From an uncultured Clostridia bacterium (GTDB taxonomy: Bacteria; Bacillota; Clostridia; Oscillospirales; Ruminococcaceae): 44,826 bases of DNA. The notes beneath the pieces are model-generated. The model worked only from the letters and a program-made list of their open reading frames with translations. It was not told the DNA's origin and did no database searches. A program made the translations under genes and the position numbers. Positions 32,719 to 42,918 of the stretch are shown in pieces (positions within the stretch are counted from its first letter, which is position 1; each line of letters starts with the position of its first letter). The DNA lies in the NCBI GenBank assembly GCA_947589035.1, contig CANPYZ010000018.1, positions 1 through 44,826 of the forward strand, written 5' to 3'.

Positions 32719-35655
32719 TTAAGCATTCATGGCAGCGAGTAAACTTCTTAACCGAATTTTCGCCGCACCGAGATTCGTAATTTCATCAATTTTCAATTGG
32801 GTGTATAATTTTCCGGAAGATTCGAGAATACTTCTCACTTCGTCAGTCGTAATGGCATCAATTCCGCACCCGAAAGAAACTAACTGCACTAATTGCATGT
32901 CCGGCTGTGTGGTGACATATTGCGCCGCACGGTAAAGCCGGCTGTGGTAAGTCCATTGATTATAAACGTGTAAATGCGGCATTTTCCCGAACATGGCAAC
33001 ACTGTCTTCTGAAACTACGGCTAAGCCTAAACTGGTAATTAATTTATGAATACCGTGGTTAATTTCTTCATCTAAATGATACGGACGACCCGCAAGAACA
33101 ATAATTTTCCTGCCCTCTGCACGGGCTTGTGAAATAATTTCTTTCGCCTTGTACATGACTAATTTCCGGTAATCCGCTAACGCCTGATAAGCTGAATCTA
33201 CTGCCGCCGGAACTTCACGGTAAATATTATATTTCTTGAATGTTTTTCTGATGACCTGAATCACATTTTTCCGGCTGTTAATGTCTAAATAGGGATTGAA
33301 GAAATTTTCTTCCGTCAGTCCGCTGTGGTTCGCTTTCATGAGTTCCGGATAATAGGCAACTACCGGACAATTGAATTGATTATCCGTGTTCGGTTCTTTT
33401 AAATTATAGGTCATGCACGACCAGAAAATTAAATCCACATTCTTTTCGAGTAACGCCTCAATATGTCCGTGGGCAATTTTCGCCGGATAACAAACTGTAT
33501 CAGAAGGAATTGTGTGCTGCCCTTTAAAATACATTTTCCGGTTACTTTCTCCGGAAAGTACAACGGAAAAGCCTAATTTCGTGAATAATGTATACCAGAA
33601 CGGCAATAATTCATAGTAATTTAATACCATGGGAATGCCAATGACGGCTTTCGGGTGTTTCGGATTTTTCTTGACTAAATTCATTAAATAATGATATTTG
33701 TAATCATATAAATCCGGAACTTCCGTTTCTCGTTTCACGCCTGCACCCTTTTCACAGCGATTTCCGGAAATGAATTTTCCCCCGTCGGAAAATTTAATCA
33801 CATTCAGTAAGCAATTCGCTGTACAGCCCCCACAGCGAATATTTCTCGACGTGTAAGAAAATTTTTCTAACGCCTCCGGAGAAATTAACGTCGTTTCGCC
33901 GTTTTCTTCCTGTTGTTGTTTAGCGTAAAGTGCCGCACCGAATGCCCCCATTAAGCCGGAAATTGCCGGTCGAATGACCTGTCTTCCAATTTCCCTCTCA
34001 AAACAACGCAAAACCGCATCATTCAGGAAAGTTCCCCCCTGAACGACAATATTTTTCCCGAGTTCGTCGGTACTTCTCGCCCGAATGACTTTGTAAATGG
34101 CATTCTTAATAATCGAAGAAGAAAGCCCTGCGGAAATGTCTTCCACGGTTGCGCCGTCCTTCTGGGCTTGTTTCACGCTGCTGTTCATGAATACCGTACA
34201 GCGGGAACCTAATTCAACAGGGTGTTCAGCGAATAAGCCCATTTGCGAAAATTCCCCGATGTCATAGCCTAATGCCATTGCGAACGTCTGAATAAATGAC
34301 CCGCAACCGGAAGAACATGCTTCATTCAGCATAATGCTGTCAATTGCGCCGTTCTTAATTTTAAAGCATTTAATGTCCTGCCCGCCTATATCAATAATGA
34401 AATCCACATTCGGACAGAAAAACGCCGCTGCTTTAAAATGTGCGACTGTTTCGACAATGCCGTAATCCACGGAAAGCCCTGCACGAATTAAATCTTCTCC
34501 GTAACCAGTCACGGCACTGGCTTTAATGTGTAAATTTTCGTTTTTGTCTTCATAAATTTGTTTTAAGCGTTCGGCGATTTTGTCAAGGGGCTGACCTTCA
34601 TTCGGCGAATAATGAGAATATAATAATTCCCCGTTTTCCGTAATTAAGACTAATTTCGTTGTCGTTGAACCGGAGTCAATGCCTAAATAGGCATTTCCTT
34701 CATAAGTGCGTAAATCCGCATAGCGTAAATCGCATTGTTTATGGCGTTCCACGAATTGGGCATATTCTTCACGGGAAGAAAATAATTTTTCACCGGTCAT
34801 GACATCGGAACGGACTTTCGCTTTCTGCACTTTCTGAAGAAGTAATTCCGCTGTTTTCGGGGAGTCTTTACTTTCTAAAGCGTACAAGGCACTGCCTAAC
34901 GCCACGAATACCGGCGCATGTTCCGGAAAAATGGCATTTCCTTCCGAAAGTCCTAACCCCTGCACGAATGCTTTTCTTAAGCCTTTCTGGAATGACAGAG
35001 GTCCTCCCAAAAATAAAACTTTCCCTTTAATTTCCCTGCCCTGCGCAAGTCCTGCGACAGTCTGGTCAACTACGGCTTTGAAAATGCTTGCGGCAACGTC
35101 TTCACGGCTTGCGCCCTGATTTAATAAGGGCTGAATGTCGGATTTAGCGAACACGCCGCAACGGGAAGCAATGGGATAAGTGCGTTTTGCCTTTAAAGCG
35201 GCTTCATCTAATTCCTGCACGGTAATCCCTAATAACGTTGCCATCTGGTCAATGAATGCTCCTGTTCCGCCGGCGCATGAACCGTTCATTCTCTGTTCCA
35301 CGCCGCCGGTTAAGAAAATCATTTTCGCATCTTCTCCGCCTAATTCAATCACAACATCCGTATCAGGGAAAGTTTTCTTCACGGCTAAAAACGCCGCATG
35401 AACTTCCTGCACGAAAGAAATTTCCGCTGCATTCGCAAGCCCTAAACCCGCTGAACCGGTCATAGACGAACGGAAACGGGCATTCGGGAATTTTTCGGCA
35501 ATTTCCTGAAGTTGCTGAATGACAGTTTCTTTGACTTTAGAAAAATGCCGCTCGTAATCGGAATGTAAAATTTCCCCGGATTCGGTACAAACAACCGTTT
35601 TGACCGTCGTAGACCCGACATCAATTCCTAAAGTGTAAATATTTGTATTCTGCAT
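32719..35655 (-). CDS. Acyl-CoA dehydratase activase-like protein, two BcrAD/BadFG ATPase domains plus DUF2229
   Basis: 978 residues. The first ASKHA-type ATPase domain begins TLGIDVGSTTVKTV with NGSCAGGTGAFIDQMA; the second begins YLGIDSGSTTTKLV (near residue 320) with NEACSSGCGSFIQTFAMALG. The C-terminal part has a RCGGCTANCLLNVIKF iron-sulfur motif and the DUF2229 region (IGIPMVLNYYELLPFWYTLF). In known systems the activase uses ATP to drive an electron into a dehydratase. No classical dehydratase alpha/beta pair is in the window, so the target may be the adjacent 421-residue protein. AAGGAG precedes the ATG. Confidence 0.9.
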   Translation of the reverse strand: MQNTNIYTLGIDVGSTTVKTVVCTESGEILHSDYERHFSKVKETVIQQLQEIAEKFPNARFRSSMTGSAGLGLANAAEISFVQEVHAAFLAVKKTFPDTDVVIELGGEDAKMIFLTGGVEQRMNGSCAGGTGAFIDQMATLLGITVQELDEAALKAKRTYPIASRCGVFAKSDIQPLLNQGASREDVAASIFKAVVDQTVAGLAQGREIKGKVLFLGGPLSFQKGLRKAFVQGLGLSEGNAIFPEHAPVFVALGSALYALESKDSPKTAELLLQKVQKAKVRSDVMTGEKLFSSREEYAQFVERHKQCDLRYADLRTYEGNAYLGIDSGSTTTKLVLITENGELLYSHYSPNEGQPLDKIAERLKQIYEDKNENLHIKASAVTGYGEDLIRAGLSVDYGIVETVAHFKAAAFFCPNVDFIIDIGGQDIKCFKIKNGAIDSIMLNEACSSGCGSFIQTFAMALGYDIGEFSQMGLFAEHPVELGSRCTVFMNSSVKQAQKDGATVEDISAGLSSSIIKNAIYKVIRARSTDELGKNIVVQGGTFLNDAVLRCFEREIGRQVIRPAISGLMGAFGAALYAKQQQEENGETTLISPEALEKFSYTSRNIRCGGCTANCLLNVIKFSDGGKFISGNRCEKGAGVKRETEVPDLYDYKYHYLMNLVKKNPKHPKAVIGIPMVLNYYELLPFWYTLFTKLGFSVVLSGESNRKMYFKGQHTIPSDTVCYPAKIAHGHIEALLEKNVDLIFWSCMTYNLKEPNTDNQFNCPVVAYYPELMKANHSGLTEENFFNPYLDINSRKNVIQVIRKTFKKYNIYREVPAAVDSAYQALADYRKLVMYKAKEIISQARAEGRKIIVLAGRPYHLDEEINHGIHKLITSLGLAVVSEDSVAMFGKMPHLHVYNQWTYHSRLYRAAQYVTTQPDMQLVQLVSFGCGIDAITTDEVRSILESSGKLYTQLKIDEITNLGAAKIRLRSLLAAMNA

Positions 35656-35763
35656 TGATTTTGATGCTCCTTTTTATCAGATTTATCAGAAAATTAAATT
35701 TTTCAAATTTCGTCATTAAATTAGTGTCTTTTGTATAAGTTTTGTTACAGAATTATATTAAAT

Positions 35764-36930
35764 TTAAAATAATTCTTCTTCATGAATGATTTTCCCTTGT
35801 TGAATGAAAATTCTCGGAATACGTTTCGAAATACCGCAGACCACTTCATAACCGATTGTTCCGTAAAGCTCCGCAAGATTATCTGCTGTTATGCAAGAAT
35901 TTCCGTCTTTCCCAATTAGGGTGACAACATCGCCGACGGAAACTTCCGGAATATTTGAAACGTCAATCATCATTTGATCCATGCAAATATTTCCGGTAAT
36001 CCGGCAACGCTGCCCGTGAACTAAAACTTCCCCCCGATTGGACAATAAACGGGAATAGCCGTCTGCATAGCCTACTGTGACAGTAGCAATTTTTGTTGAA
36101 GTTTTTGCCGTGTACGTTCTTCCGTAACTGATACAATCGCCGGAATGAATCATTTTCACATGGCTGATTCTGGAATAGAATGATAATACCGGACGTGTAT
36201 CCATGGGAACGGCTAAATTCGCATTCGGCTTTAATCCGTAAAGAATAATTCCCGCACGGGCTAACGTGCTTTTCGGCTGCGGGTGATAGCAAATTCCTGC
36301 ACTATTCAGGCAATGCACATGCTTGAATAATATTCCCCGTTCGGCGCATTGTTCCACGGTTCGGAATAATAAATCTTCTTGTTTTTTGGTGTAGGCAATA
36401 TTTTCCGGTGAATCGTCATCGCTGACGGCGTAATGTGTGAAAATGCCTTCAATCGTTAAATTCTTAAGCTTAGAAATTTCTTCTAATTCCTGCTGGCAGC
36501 GTTCACTGTTCGCCCGAATGCCAATTCTTCCCATTCCGGTATCTAATTTCACATGACAGCGTAATTGTTTATTTTCCGGAACGTTTTCAGAAAGCTTTTT
36601 CGCATGTTCTACGGAAACAATCGTCTGAATTAAGTTCCCCTGAATTAATAAATTCACGCATTCCGGCGGTGTGTACCCTAACAGCAAAATTTCCCCCTCC
36701 GGACAATAATTCCTGATTCTGATTCCTTCTTCTATACTGGAAACAGCGTAAAATTCAATTCCTAATTCAGAAAGCGTTCTGCAAATATATTCCTCCCCGT
36801 GTCCGTAAGCGTTCGCTTTCACCACGGCACAAAATTTTGTGTTTTCAGATAATTTTTCCTGAATCATCTTCACATTATGCGTCAGCGCATCTAAATCAAT
36901 TTCCGCCCACGCCCTTCTGCGATACTGCAT
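35764..36930 (-). CDS. alr: Alanine racemase
   Basis: 388 residues, PLP-dependent fold type III. The PLP Lys lies in VVKANAYGHG (residue 38). Other marks are KLDTGMGRIGI, CISYGRTYTA with the catalytic Tyr region, TVGYADGYSR, and ICMDQMMIDV. It makes D-Ala for peptidoglycan. AAGGAG lies upstream of the ATG. It is divergent from the DUF1273 gene, with the shared region at 36931-37089. Confidence 0.96.
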   Translation of the reverse strand: MQYRRRAWAEIDLDALTHNVKMIQEKLSENTKFCAVVKANAYGHGEEYICRTLSELGIEFYAVSSIEEGIRIRNYCPEGEILLLGYTPPECVNLLIQGNLIQTIVSVEHAKKLSENVPENKQLRCHVKLDTGMGRIGIRANSERCQQELEEISKLKNLTIEGIFTHYAVSDDDSPENIAYTKKQEDLLFRTVEQCAERGILFKHVHCLNSAGICYHPQPKSTLARAGIILYGLKPNANLAVPMDTRPVLSFYSRISHVKMIHSGDCISYGRTYTAKTSTKIATVTVGYADGYSRLLSNRGEVLVHGQRCRITGNICMDQMMIDVSNIPEVSVGDVVTLIGKDGNSCITADNLAELYGTIGYEVVCGISKRIPRIFIQQGKIIHEEELF

Positions 36931-37001
36931 AAAATTAATTACTCCTTATCTTAAATTTTCGGAAAATTTCAAAACTTTTTTGAAAAAATTGCATTTCCCC
37001 C

Positions 37002-37030
37002 TTGCCATTTTGAATTGAATGTGCTATAAT
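37002..37030 (+). promoter_or_regulatory. Sigma-A promoter
   Basis: TTGCCA at 37002-37007, 17-base spacer, TATAAT at 37025-37030, upstream of the DUF1273 gene. Confidence 0.82.
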
Positions 37031-37089
37031 AGAGATAAACTGCTTAACAGTTCAATATGTTTCAAAAATTATCTTAGGAGGTTCTACAA

Positions 37090-37713
37090 ATGAACATTTT
37101 AGCAGATTATTCTTTTATGGAAGAAGAAACATTCCGGCAGAAAGCACTGTGCATTACCGGAAACCGCCCGCACAAACTCCCTAAAGGAGAAAAATTAGCT
37201 CTTTTGAAGAAAGCGTTGTTCTTCCGTCTTGATGAGGCAATCGAACATGGATTTCGGGCGTTCTTCGATGGCATGGCAGACGGCGTTGACTACTACGCTG
37301 CGGAATATCTTTTCCAGAAACGGGAAGAAATTCCCGACATTCAAGTCATTGGCGTGCAGCCTTTCGACAATTACGAAGAATTTTTCGAACGGCAAGGCTA
37401 CGACCTGAACGCCCTGCACAGAATGCGGGAAGCTTGCGATTACGTCATCTGCCTGAAAGGGGAATATGTTTTCGAAAAGAAAAACAAGAAAAATAACGAT
37501 TTGTTCATGATTCGAAATGATTTTCTTGTGAATCATTCTTCCGCAGAAATTGCCGTTTGTTCCCCCACGAACCCACGTTCAGGCTCTGCGCATACGTACC
37601 GCTATGCGAAAGAAAAAGCCCTTCCCATTTGCCGGATTGAACCTAAGCCGAATCTGACCTATACGCCCACGCCTGAACAGTATCCCGTGGAAAAAATTAA
37701 CTGGTTCGCTTAA
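37090..37713 (+). CDS. DUF1273 / SLOG-domain protein, YpsA-like
   Basis: 207 residues. The block ALCITGNRPHKLP near residue 19, followed by GFRAFFDGMADGVDYYAAEYLF, is the Rossmann-like nucleotide-binding signature of the YpsA/DUF1273 (SLOG) family. The C-terminal part has RNDFLVNHSSAEIAVCSPTNPRSGSAHTYRYA, given by landmarks NDFLVNHS and RSGSAHTYRYA. Family members are proposed to sense or bind nucleotide-derived ligands. AGGAGG precedes the ATG by 9 bases. Confidence 0.85.
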   Translation: MNILADYSFMEEETFRQKALCITGNRPHKLPKGEKLALLKKALFFRLDEAIEHGFRAFFDGMADGVDYYAAEYLFQKREEIPDIQVIGVQPFDNYEEFFERQGYDLNALHRMREACDYVICLKGEYVFEKKNKKNNDLFMIRNDFLVNHSSAEIAVCSPTNPRSGSAHTYRYAKEKALPICRIEPKPNLTYTPTPEQYPVEKINWFA

Positions 37714-37840
37714 TCACCGGAATACTACTTTTGATTATAGCATATTTTCTCTGAAAAATCAAGTAGCCAGAAAAACTTTCCGGTTTTCGTGAAACATTTC
37801 CGAAACTCTACAAAACAGAAACAGAAAGGATAATTTTTAA

Positions 37841-38965
37841 ATGGCAACCAAAAAACGAAAGAAAAAAAGAGGACATGTGGCAATTCCGTTTCTGTTGGCG
37901 TTCCTGTTAGGAATTGTCGGTATCGGGGGCATTGCGATGTATTTATTCAACCGGTTAAGCGGACCAGCAGCCCCCAGACAGATGTCATTAAGCATTACCA
38001 AGCCAACAGAAGAAAATAATGTGACATTAATGTTCGTGCTTGATGAAGCAGCAGATGCCTGCCCTTTAACGTTCGTTGCAGCGAATATCAATCCGGCAGA
38101 GAAAAAAATTACATTAGTTTCTTTGCCGTCGAATATGCTTGCCCTTGTGGACGAAAGACAAGATACTTTAACGAATTTCTACCGCACGGGGGGCGTTCAG
38201 GGCGCAATGAATGCAATTCAGAATGAAGCGGGCATTTATGCGGACAGATATGTGATTTTAAATTCTGAATCATTCCAGAAAATTTGTAATATTTTCGCCG
38301 GCGTGGAATATCAAGTGCCATTAGGCACAGAAGGTTTCGCTGACAATTCAGAAAAGCAGTATTTAGGACCTTCACAAATTGAAAAATTAGTGACAAATCC
38401 ATTTTTCGAAGACGGCGAAAATGAACGGAGTGCAATGGTTTGTGACGTACTTTCCGAAATGATTAACCAGACGGATTATGACAGAATTGTTGCTTCTATG
38501 GACTCCAGTTTCCGGACGTTAATCAACATGATGAATACGAATATTTCTTCGATTGACTACACCAACGAAAAAGAAGCCCTGAAATATATGTATACTTACG
38601 GGACGAAAGTTTGCACTTACCGTTTAGCAACGGGCAGCACTTCAGAAGATGACGTATTCGTGTTAGACAGGGATTTCAAAGACAAAATGAAAGACATTTT
38701 CGGTTCAGCGAACAGTTCCATTCAGGCAGCTCCCGTTCCGAATACGCCTATGCCAGCCCCGACGGAAGCCGCCACTGAACCGGCAACCCTCGCTGAAGGG
38801 GAAACCCTTCCGGAAGGAACTGCTGAAGAAAATCCCGTTGAAGGAAACGTTGACGAAAACGGAGAAGAAATTCCCGCTGAAGAAAATCCTGAAGAAAATG
38901 GCGATGAAGAAATTCCTGCTGAAGAAAATCCTGCCGACGAAAACGGCGGCGAAATTTCCGAATAA
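37841..38965 (+). CDS. Membrane-anchored LCP-like protein, degenerate, with acidic tail
   Basis: 374 residues: a basic start (KKRKKKRG), one transmembrane segment at about 13-34, then an extracytoplasmic domain. ANINPAEKKITLVSLPSNMLALV and GGVQGAMNAI follow the outline of LytR-CpsA-Psr domains, but the conserved Arg/Asp substrate-binding residues (RPD, RD) are not visible, so ligase activity is doubtful. The last 80 residues are acidic repeats based on EEIPAEENPE. AAAGGA precedes the ATG. Related role in cell-wall polymer attachment is inference. Confidence 0.65.
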   Translation: MATKKRKKKRGHVAIPFLLAFLLGIVGIGGIAMYLFNRLSGPAAPRQMSLSITKPTEENNVTLMFVLDEAADACPLTFVAANINPAEKKITLVSLPSNMLALVDERQDTLTNFYRTGGVQGAMNAIQNEAGIYADRYVILNSESFQKICNIFAGVEYQVPLGTEGFADNSEKQYLGPSQIEKLVTNPFFEDGENERSAMVCDVLSEMINQTDYDRIVASMDSSFRTLINMMNTNISSIDYTNEKEALKYMYTYGTKVCTYRLATGSTSEDDVFVLDRDFKDKMKDIFGSANSSIQAAPVPNTPMPAPTEAATEPATLAEGETLPEGTAEENPVEGNVDENGEEIPAEENPEENGDEEIPAEENPADENGGEISE

Positions 38966-38973
38966 TTGATGAG

Positions 38974-39735
38974 ATGACTCGCATTTTTGACACTCATGCA
39001 CACTACGCCGACAAGCAATTCGACAAAGACCGTTCAGAACTATTAGGGAAAATTCTTCCTGCTTCTGGAATTGCCTTTGTCATGCTTGCCGGAACAACGC
39101 TTGACGACTGCCGGAAAAATCAACTTCTTTCGGAACAATATGAATATTTATTTCACAGCGTGGGCATTCATCCGGAATATGTGCAGAATTTGCCTTCTCA
39201 TTGGCTTTCGGAACTGGAAACGCTTGCCCTTAATCCGAAATGTAAAGCCATCGGCGAAATTGGATTGGATTATTTCCGGCAGAAAACTAATTCTAATTTG
39301 CAGAAAGAAATTTTGCTTGAACAGTTGCATTTAGCGGAAAAATTAAATTTACCGTGTGTGTTTCATTTCCGGAAAGCGACTTCTGATGCAGTGCAAATTT
39401 TAATAAAATATCAGCCGAAAGGCATTTTCCACAGTTATTCTCTTTCGCCGGAAATCACGAAAATTTTACTACGCATTCCGGAATTATATTTCAGTTTTTC
39501 AGGCGTAATTACTTATTCGAATGCTAAAAAAGCATTATCTTCTTTAGCCATGATTCCCGAAAACAGAATTTTATTCGAAACGGATTCACCATTTCTTCCG
39601 CCAGTTTCCGGAACTCGCAACGACAGCAGAACAATTTTCCAAATAGCGGAAAAAGCTGCACAAATGAAACAAATTCCCATGCAGGAACTTATGGCAATAT
39701 GCTATGAAAACGCCTGCAAAATCTTTTCTATTTGA
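38974..39735 (+). CDS. tatD: TatD-family metal-dependent hydrolase (DNase)
   Basis: 253 residues. Metal-site residues are all present: FDTHAHY at the N-terminus, GEIGLDYF, CVFHFRKA, IFHSYS and ETDSPFLPP. TatD proteins are TIM-barrel deoxyribonucleases. The start follows the previous stop by only 8 bases with a weak ribosome site, suggesting coupling. Confidence 0.92.
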   Translation: MTRIFDTHAHYADKQFDKDRSELLGKILPASGIAFVMLAGTTLDDCRKNQLLSEQYEYLFHSVGIHPEYVQNLPSHWLSELETLALNPKCKAIGEIGLDYFRQKTNSNLQKEILLEQLHLAEKLNLPCVFHFRKATSDAVQILIKYQPKGIFHSYSLSPEITKILLRIPELYFSFSGVITYSNAKKALSSLAMIPENRILFETDSPFLPPVSGTRNDSRTIFQIAEKAAQMKQIPMQELMAICYENACKIFSI

Positions 39736-39763
39736 GCATTTCTTGAAAAATGCGAATAAACTA

Positions 39764-39792
39764 TTGACTTTGTGAACAATTTGTACTATAAT
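39764..39792 (+). promoter_or_regulatory. Sigma-A promoter of secDF
   Basis: TTGACT at 39764-39769, 17-base spacer, TATAAT at 39787-39792. Confidence 0.88.
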
Positions 39793-39837
39793 ATTTGTAT
39801 TAAAAATCAAAAATAAGAGAAACAGGAGGTATTTTTC

Positions 39838-42156
39838 TTGAACAAACGAATAGGAAAACCCGTATTTTTCGTCACATTTCTGATTATTCTCATTTTTGCC
39901 TTGACGACGGTTTTCGGGGTCATTACCTATAAAGGGGATATTCCCCATGTGTGGGTGCATGGCTTAGAAGACATTCGACTGGGCATTGACATTCAGGGCG
40001 GTGTTGATGTGACGTTCGAACCAGATGAGGAAGGCTTAGAGGTCACCCCTGAACAAATGGACGCTGCGCTGGAAGTCATTAAACTCCGCCTGACGAATTT
40101 AAGCATTAACGACAGCGAAACTTACGTGGATTATGCGAATAACCGAATTATTGTGCGTTTCCCGTGGCAGTCCGGTGAATCAGATTTCGACCCCGCAGCA
40201 GCCGTTGACGAATTAGGGCAAATGTCTGAATTAACATTCCGTTACGGCACAGACCAGACAGGAGAAGTTATTTTAACCGGTTCAAGCGTAGACACTGCCA
40301 CGCCAGGTTATGACCAGCAGAATGACCAATGGGTCGTACAATTAAAATTAAACAGCACCGGAACAGACGCATTCGCAACGGCAACTTCCACGCAAGCCGC
40401 CAATAATGGTTATATTTCCATTTGGATGGACGATACTTGCATTTCAAGCGCAACCGTAAATGAAGCGATTACTTCCGGCGATGCGGTGATTTCAGGGAGT
40501 TTCACTTCCGAATCCGCAAAGGAACTCGCTGACCAAATCACTTCCGGCGCATTGCCGTTCTCGTTGCATTCCACAAGCACGAAAACGTTATCGCCAACAT
40601 TAGGTTCCGGCGCATTATATGCGATGATTTTAAGCGGCTTAATTGCTTTCGCTTTTATTTGCGTGTACATGTTAATTTTATACCGCTTACCGGGGCTTGT
40701 TGCCGTGATTGGCTTAATTGGACAAGTTGCCGGAATGCTTGCAGGCGTTTCCGGCTGGTTCGGATTCCTGCCGAGTTCGACTTTAACCATTCCTGGCATT
40801 GCCGGTATTATTCTTTCCGTGGGTATGGGCGTTGACTGTAACATTATTACCGCTGAAAGAATCCGTGAAGAACTCGCTAAAGGGAAAAGCCTTGAATCTG
40901 CCTTGAAAGCCGGTTATGCAAATGCTTTCTCCGCAATTCTCGACGGAAATTTAACGCTTGCCATTGTTGCCTTAATTTTAATGGGCGCATTCGGAACAGA
41001 TAACGCCATTACGCAATTATTAAATGCAACGATTTTCTATTTCTTCGGGGCAACAACAGAAGGCTTTATTTATTCTTTCGGCTTTACGTTAATTATGGGC
41101 GTAATTTTAAATTTCGTGATGGGCGTATTCGCCGCAAGAATTATGACATTCTCTGTTGCGAAATTTAAAGCTTTCCAGAAACCGTCTTTATTTAATTATA
41201 ATCCGGACAAATACAAAGAAGCGAAATTATTACATTTCAGCGAAAACAAAAAGAAATTTTTCATTATTTCTATCATTTTAGTTGTTGCCTCTATTTGCAT
41301 GACGTTCATTGGTGTGGAAGTTTCCATTGATTTCAAGGGCGGAACGATTGTTTCTTACTCTTACACGGGCGACTTGAACGAAACAGACTGCCAGCAGGCA
41401 ATTGAAGATATTCTGAATACTCCCGTTACGCTCCAGAAGGGCGAAAGTTTCGACGCTGACACGAATATTTTAACGGTTTCGTTCAGCTATAACGAAAGCT
41501 TAACCCTTGACCAGCAGGAAGAAATGCTGAATGCAATGGTAGAAGCTTACCCTGATAATAATATCGAAGAATTAGAAAGCAATGACGTTAGTCCTTCTTC
41601 CGGTCGGGAATTTTTCGAAAAGTGCATTGTAGCCGTGATTTTCGCAGCGATTTTGTTAATTATTTACATTGCCTTACGATTCAAGAAAATCAGTGGCTGG
41701 TCAGCCGGAATTTTCACGATTATTACGCTTTTGCATGATATTATTATTACATACGGAAGTTTCGTATTATGCGGATTCGAAATTGATTCGAATTTCATGG
41801 CAGTTATTTTAACAATCTTCGGTTATTCTATTAATAACACAATTATTGTTTATGACAGAATCCGTGAAAATCAGAAATTACTTCCGAAAAGCACTTCTAT
41901 TTCCGAATTAGTCAACCTCAGCGCAAGCCAGACAATGCGCCGTTCATTAAGAACATCAATTACAACCGTTTCCACAATGATTATTATTAGCATTGTTGCA
42001 ATGATTTTCCATGTGAACAGTATTTTAAGTTTCTCCGTACCGATGACATTCGGATTGATTGCCGGAACGTACTCTTCACAATGCATTGCGCCGACGCTCT
42101 GGGTTTGGTGGAACGAAAAGCAAAATAATAAAACAATCAAAGACGTTGCAAAATAA
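39838..42156 (+). CDS. secDF: Fused protein translocase subunit SecDF
   Basis: 772 residues combining SecD and SecF with about 12 membrane segments. SecD marks are GIDIQGGVDVTFEP and the D4 motif PGIAGIILSVGMGVDCNIITAERIREE, given by landmarks GMGVDCN and AERIREEL. SecF starts near residue 475 with VSIDFKGGTIVSYS and ends with FGYSINNTIIVYDRIREN. It uses the proton gradient to complete Sec-dependent export. Start is TTG 39838, 7 bases after AGGAGGT. It has its own promoter. Confidence 0.95.
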   Translation: MNKRIGKPVFFVTFLIILIFALTTVFGVITYKGDIPHVWVHGLEDIRLGIDIQGGVDVTFEPDEEGLEVTPEQMDAALEVIKLRLTNLSINDSETYVDYANNRIIVRFPWQSGESDFDPAAAVDELGQMSELTFRYGTDQTGEVILTGSSVDTATPGYDQQNDQWVVQLKLNSTGTDAFATATSTQAANNGYISIWMDDTCISSATVNEAITSGDAVISGSFTSESAKELADQITSGALPFSLHSTSTKTLSPTLGSGALYAMILSGLIAFAFICVYMLILYRLPGLVAVIGLIGQVAGMLAGVSGWFGFLPSSTLTIPGIAGIILSVGMGVDCNIITAERIREELAKGKSLESALKAGYANAFSAILDGNLTLAIVALILMGAFGTDNAITQLLNATIFYFFGATTEGFIYSFGFTLIMGVILNFVMGVFAARIMTFSVAKFKAFQKPSLFNYNPDKYKEAKLLHFSENKKKFFIISIILVVASICMTFIGVEVSIDFKGGTIVSYSYTGDLNETDCQQAIEDILNTPVTLQKGESFDADTNILTVSFSYNESLTLDQQEEMLNAMVEAYPDNNIEELESNDVSPSSGREFFEKCIVAVIFAAILLIIYIALRFKKISGWSAGIFTIITLLHDIIITYGSFVLCGFEIDSNFMAVILTIFGYSINNTIIVYDRIRENQKLLPKSTSISELVNLSASQTMRRSLRTSITTVSTMIIISIVAMIFHVNSILSFSVPMTFGLIAGTYSSQCIAPTLWVWWNEKQNNKTIKDVAK

Positions 42157-42192
42157 ATTTAATTTAAGAAATTTAAGAAAGGAGTTTTTCGC

Positions 42193-42918
42193 ATGTCTAC
42201 TCCCCATTTACAAGGCAAAAAGGGCGATTACGCCCCCGTTGTCTTAATGCCAGGCGACCCCTTAAGAGCGAAATTCATTGCCGAAACGTATTTAGAAAAT
42301 TCCGTCTGCGTGAATGAAATTCGTGGAATGTTCGGCTATACCGGAACATTCAAGCAAATTCCCGTTTCCGTTCAGGCAAGCGGAATGGGTTGCCCGTCTA
42401 TGGGCATTTACTCCTATGAATTATTTCAATTCTTCGGCGTGGAAAGTATTATTCGCATTGGCACAGCCGGAGGAATTGCGCCGGAAGTTCACTTGCGGGA
42501 TGTTCTGTTAGGGCAAGCCTCCTGCACAAATTCCAATTATCAGGCGCAATATCAACTTCCAGGAATATTCGCCCCGTCGGCAAGTTTCCGCCTGCTGAAA
42601 ACCGCCGACCAAATCGCCGGAAAATTAAACATTCCCGTGAAAGTGGGCAATTTCCTTTGTAGTGATATGTTTTACGATGAGTCTACCCCCCTCGAAAAAT
42701 GGGCGAAAATGAATGTGTTAGGCATTGAAATGGAATCCGCTGCGTTATACATGAATGCCGCCCGTGCGGGGAAAGAAGCCCTCTGTATTTGCACCGTTTC
42801 GGACTGCCCGCTGCGGAAAGAATCCACTTCCCCAGAAGAACGCCAGACAAGTTTCACGAAAATGATGGAACTCGCCTTAGAAACGGCAATTGCAATATCC
42901 GGAGGAAAAAATGGCTGA
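42193..42918 (+). CDS. deoD: Purine nucleoside phosphorylase, DeoD type
   Basis: 241 residues. Hexameric PNP motifs are clear: VVLMPGDPLRAKFIAE, IRIGTAGGI, GIEMESAALY and VSDCPLRKESTSPEERQTSF, where the catalytic Asp lies in the SD pair. The residue after SD is Cys rather than the more common His. It cleaves purine (deoxy)nucleosides with phosphate for salvage. AAAGGAG lies upstream of the ATG. Overlaps the DUF896 gene by 8 bases. Confidence 0.94.
   Translation: MSTPHLQGKKGDYAPVVLMPGDPLRAKFIAETYLENSVCVNEIRGMFGYTGTFKQIPVSVQASGMGCPSMGIYSYELFQFFGVESIIRIGTAGGIAPEVHLRDVLLGQASCTNSNYQAQYQLPGIFAPSASFRLLKTADQIAGKLNIPVKVGNFLCSDMFYDESTPLEKWAKMNVLGIEMESAALYMNAARAGKEALCICTVSDCPLRKESTSPEERQTSFTKMMELALETAIAISGGKNG

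Noticed and set aside
38705-39018. Three overlapping minus-strand frames
   Set aside because: They are shadows of the acidic repeat tail of the LCP-like gene.
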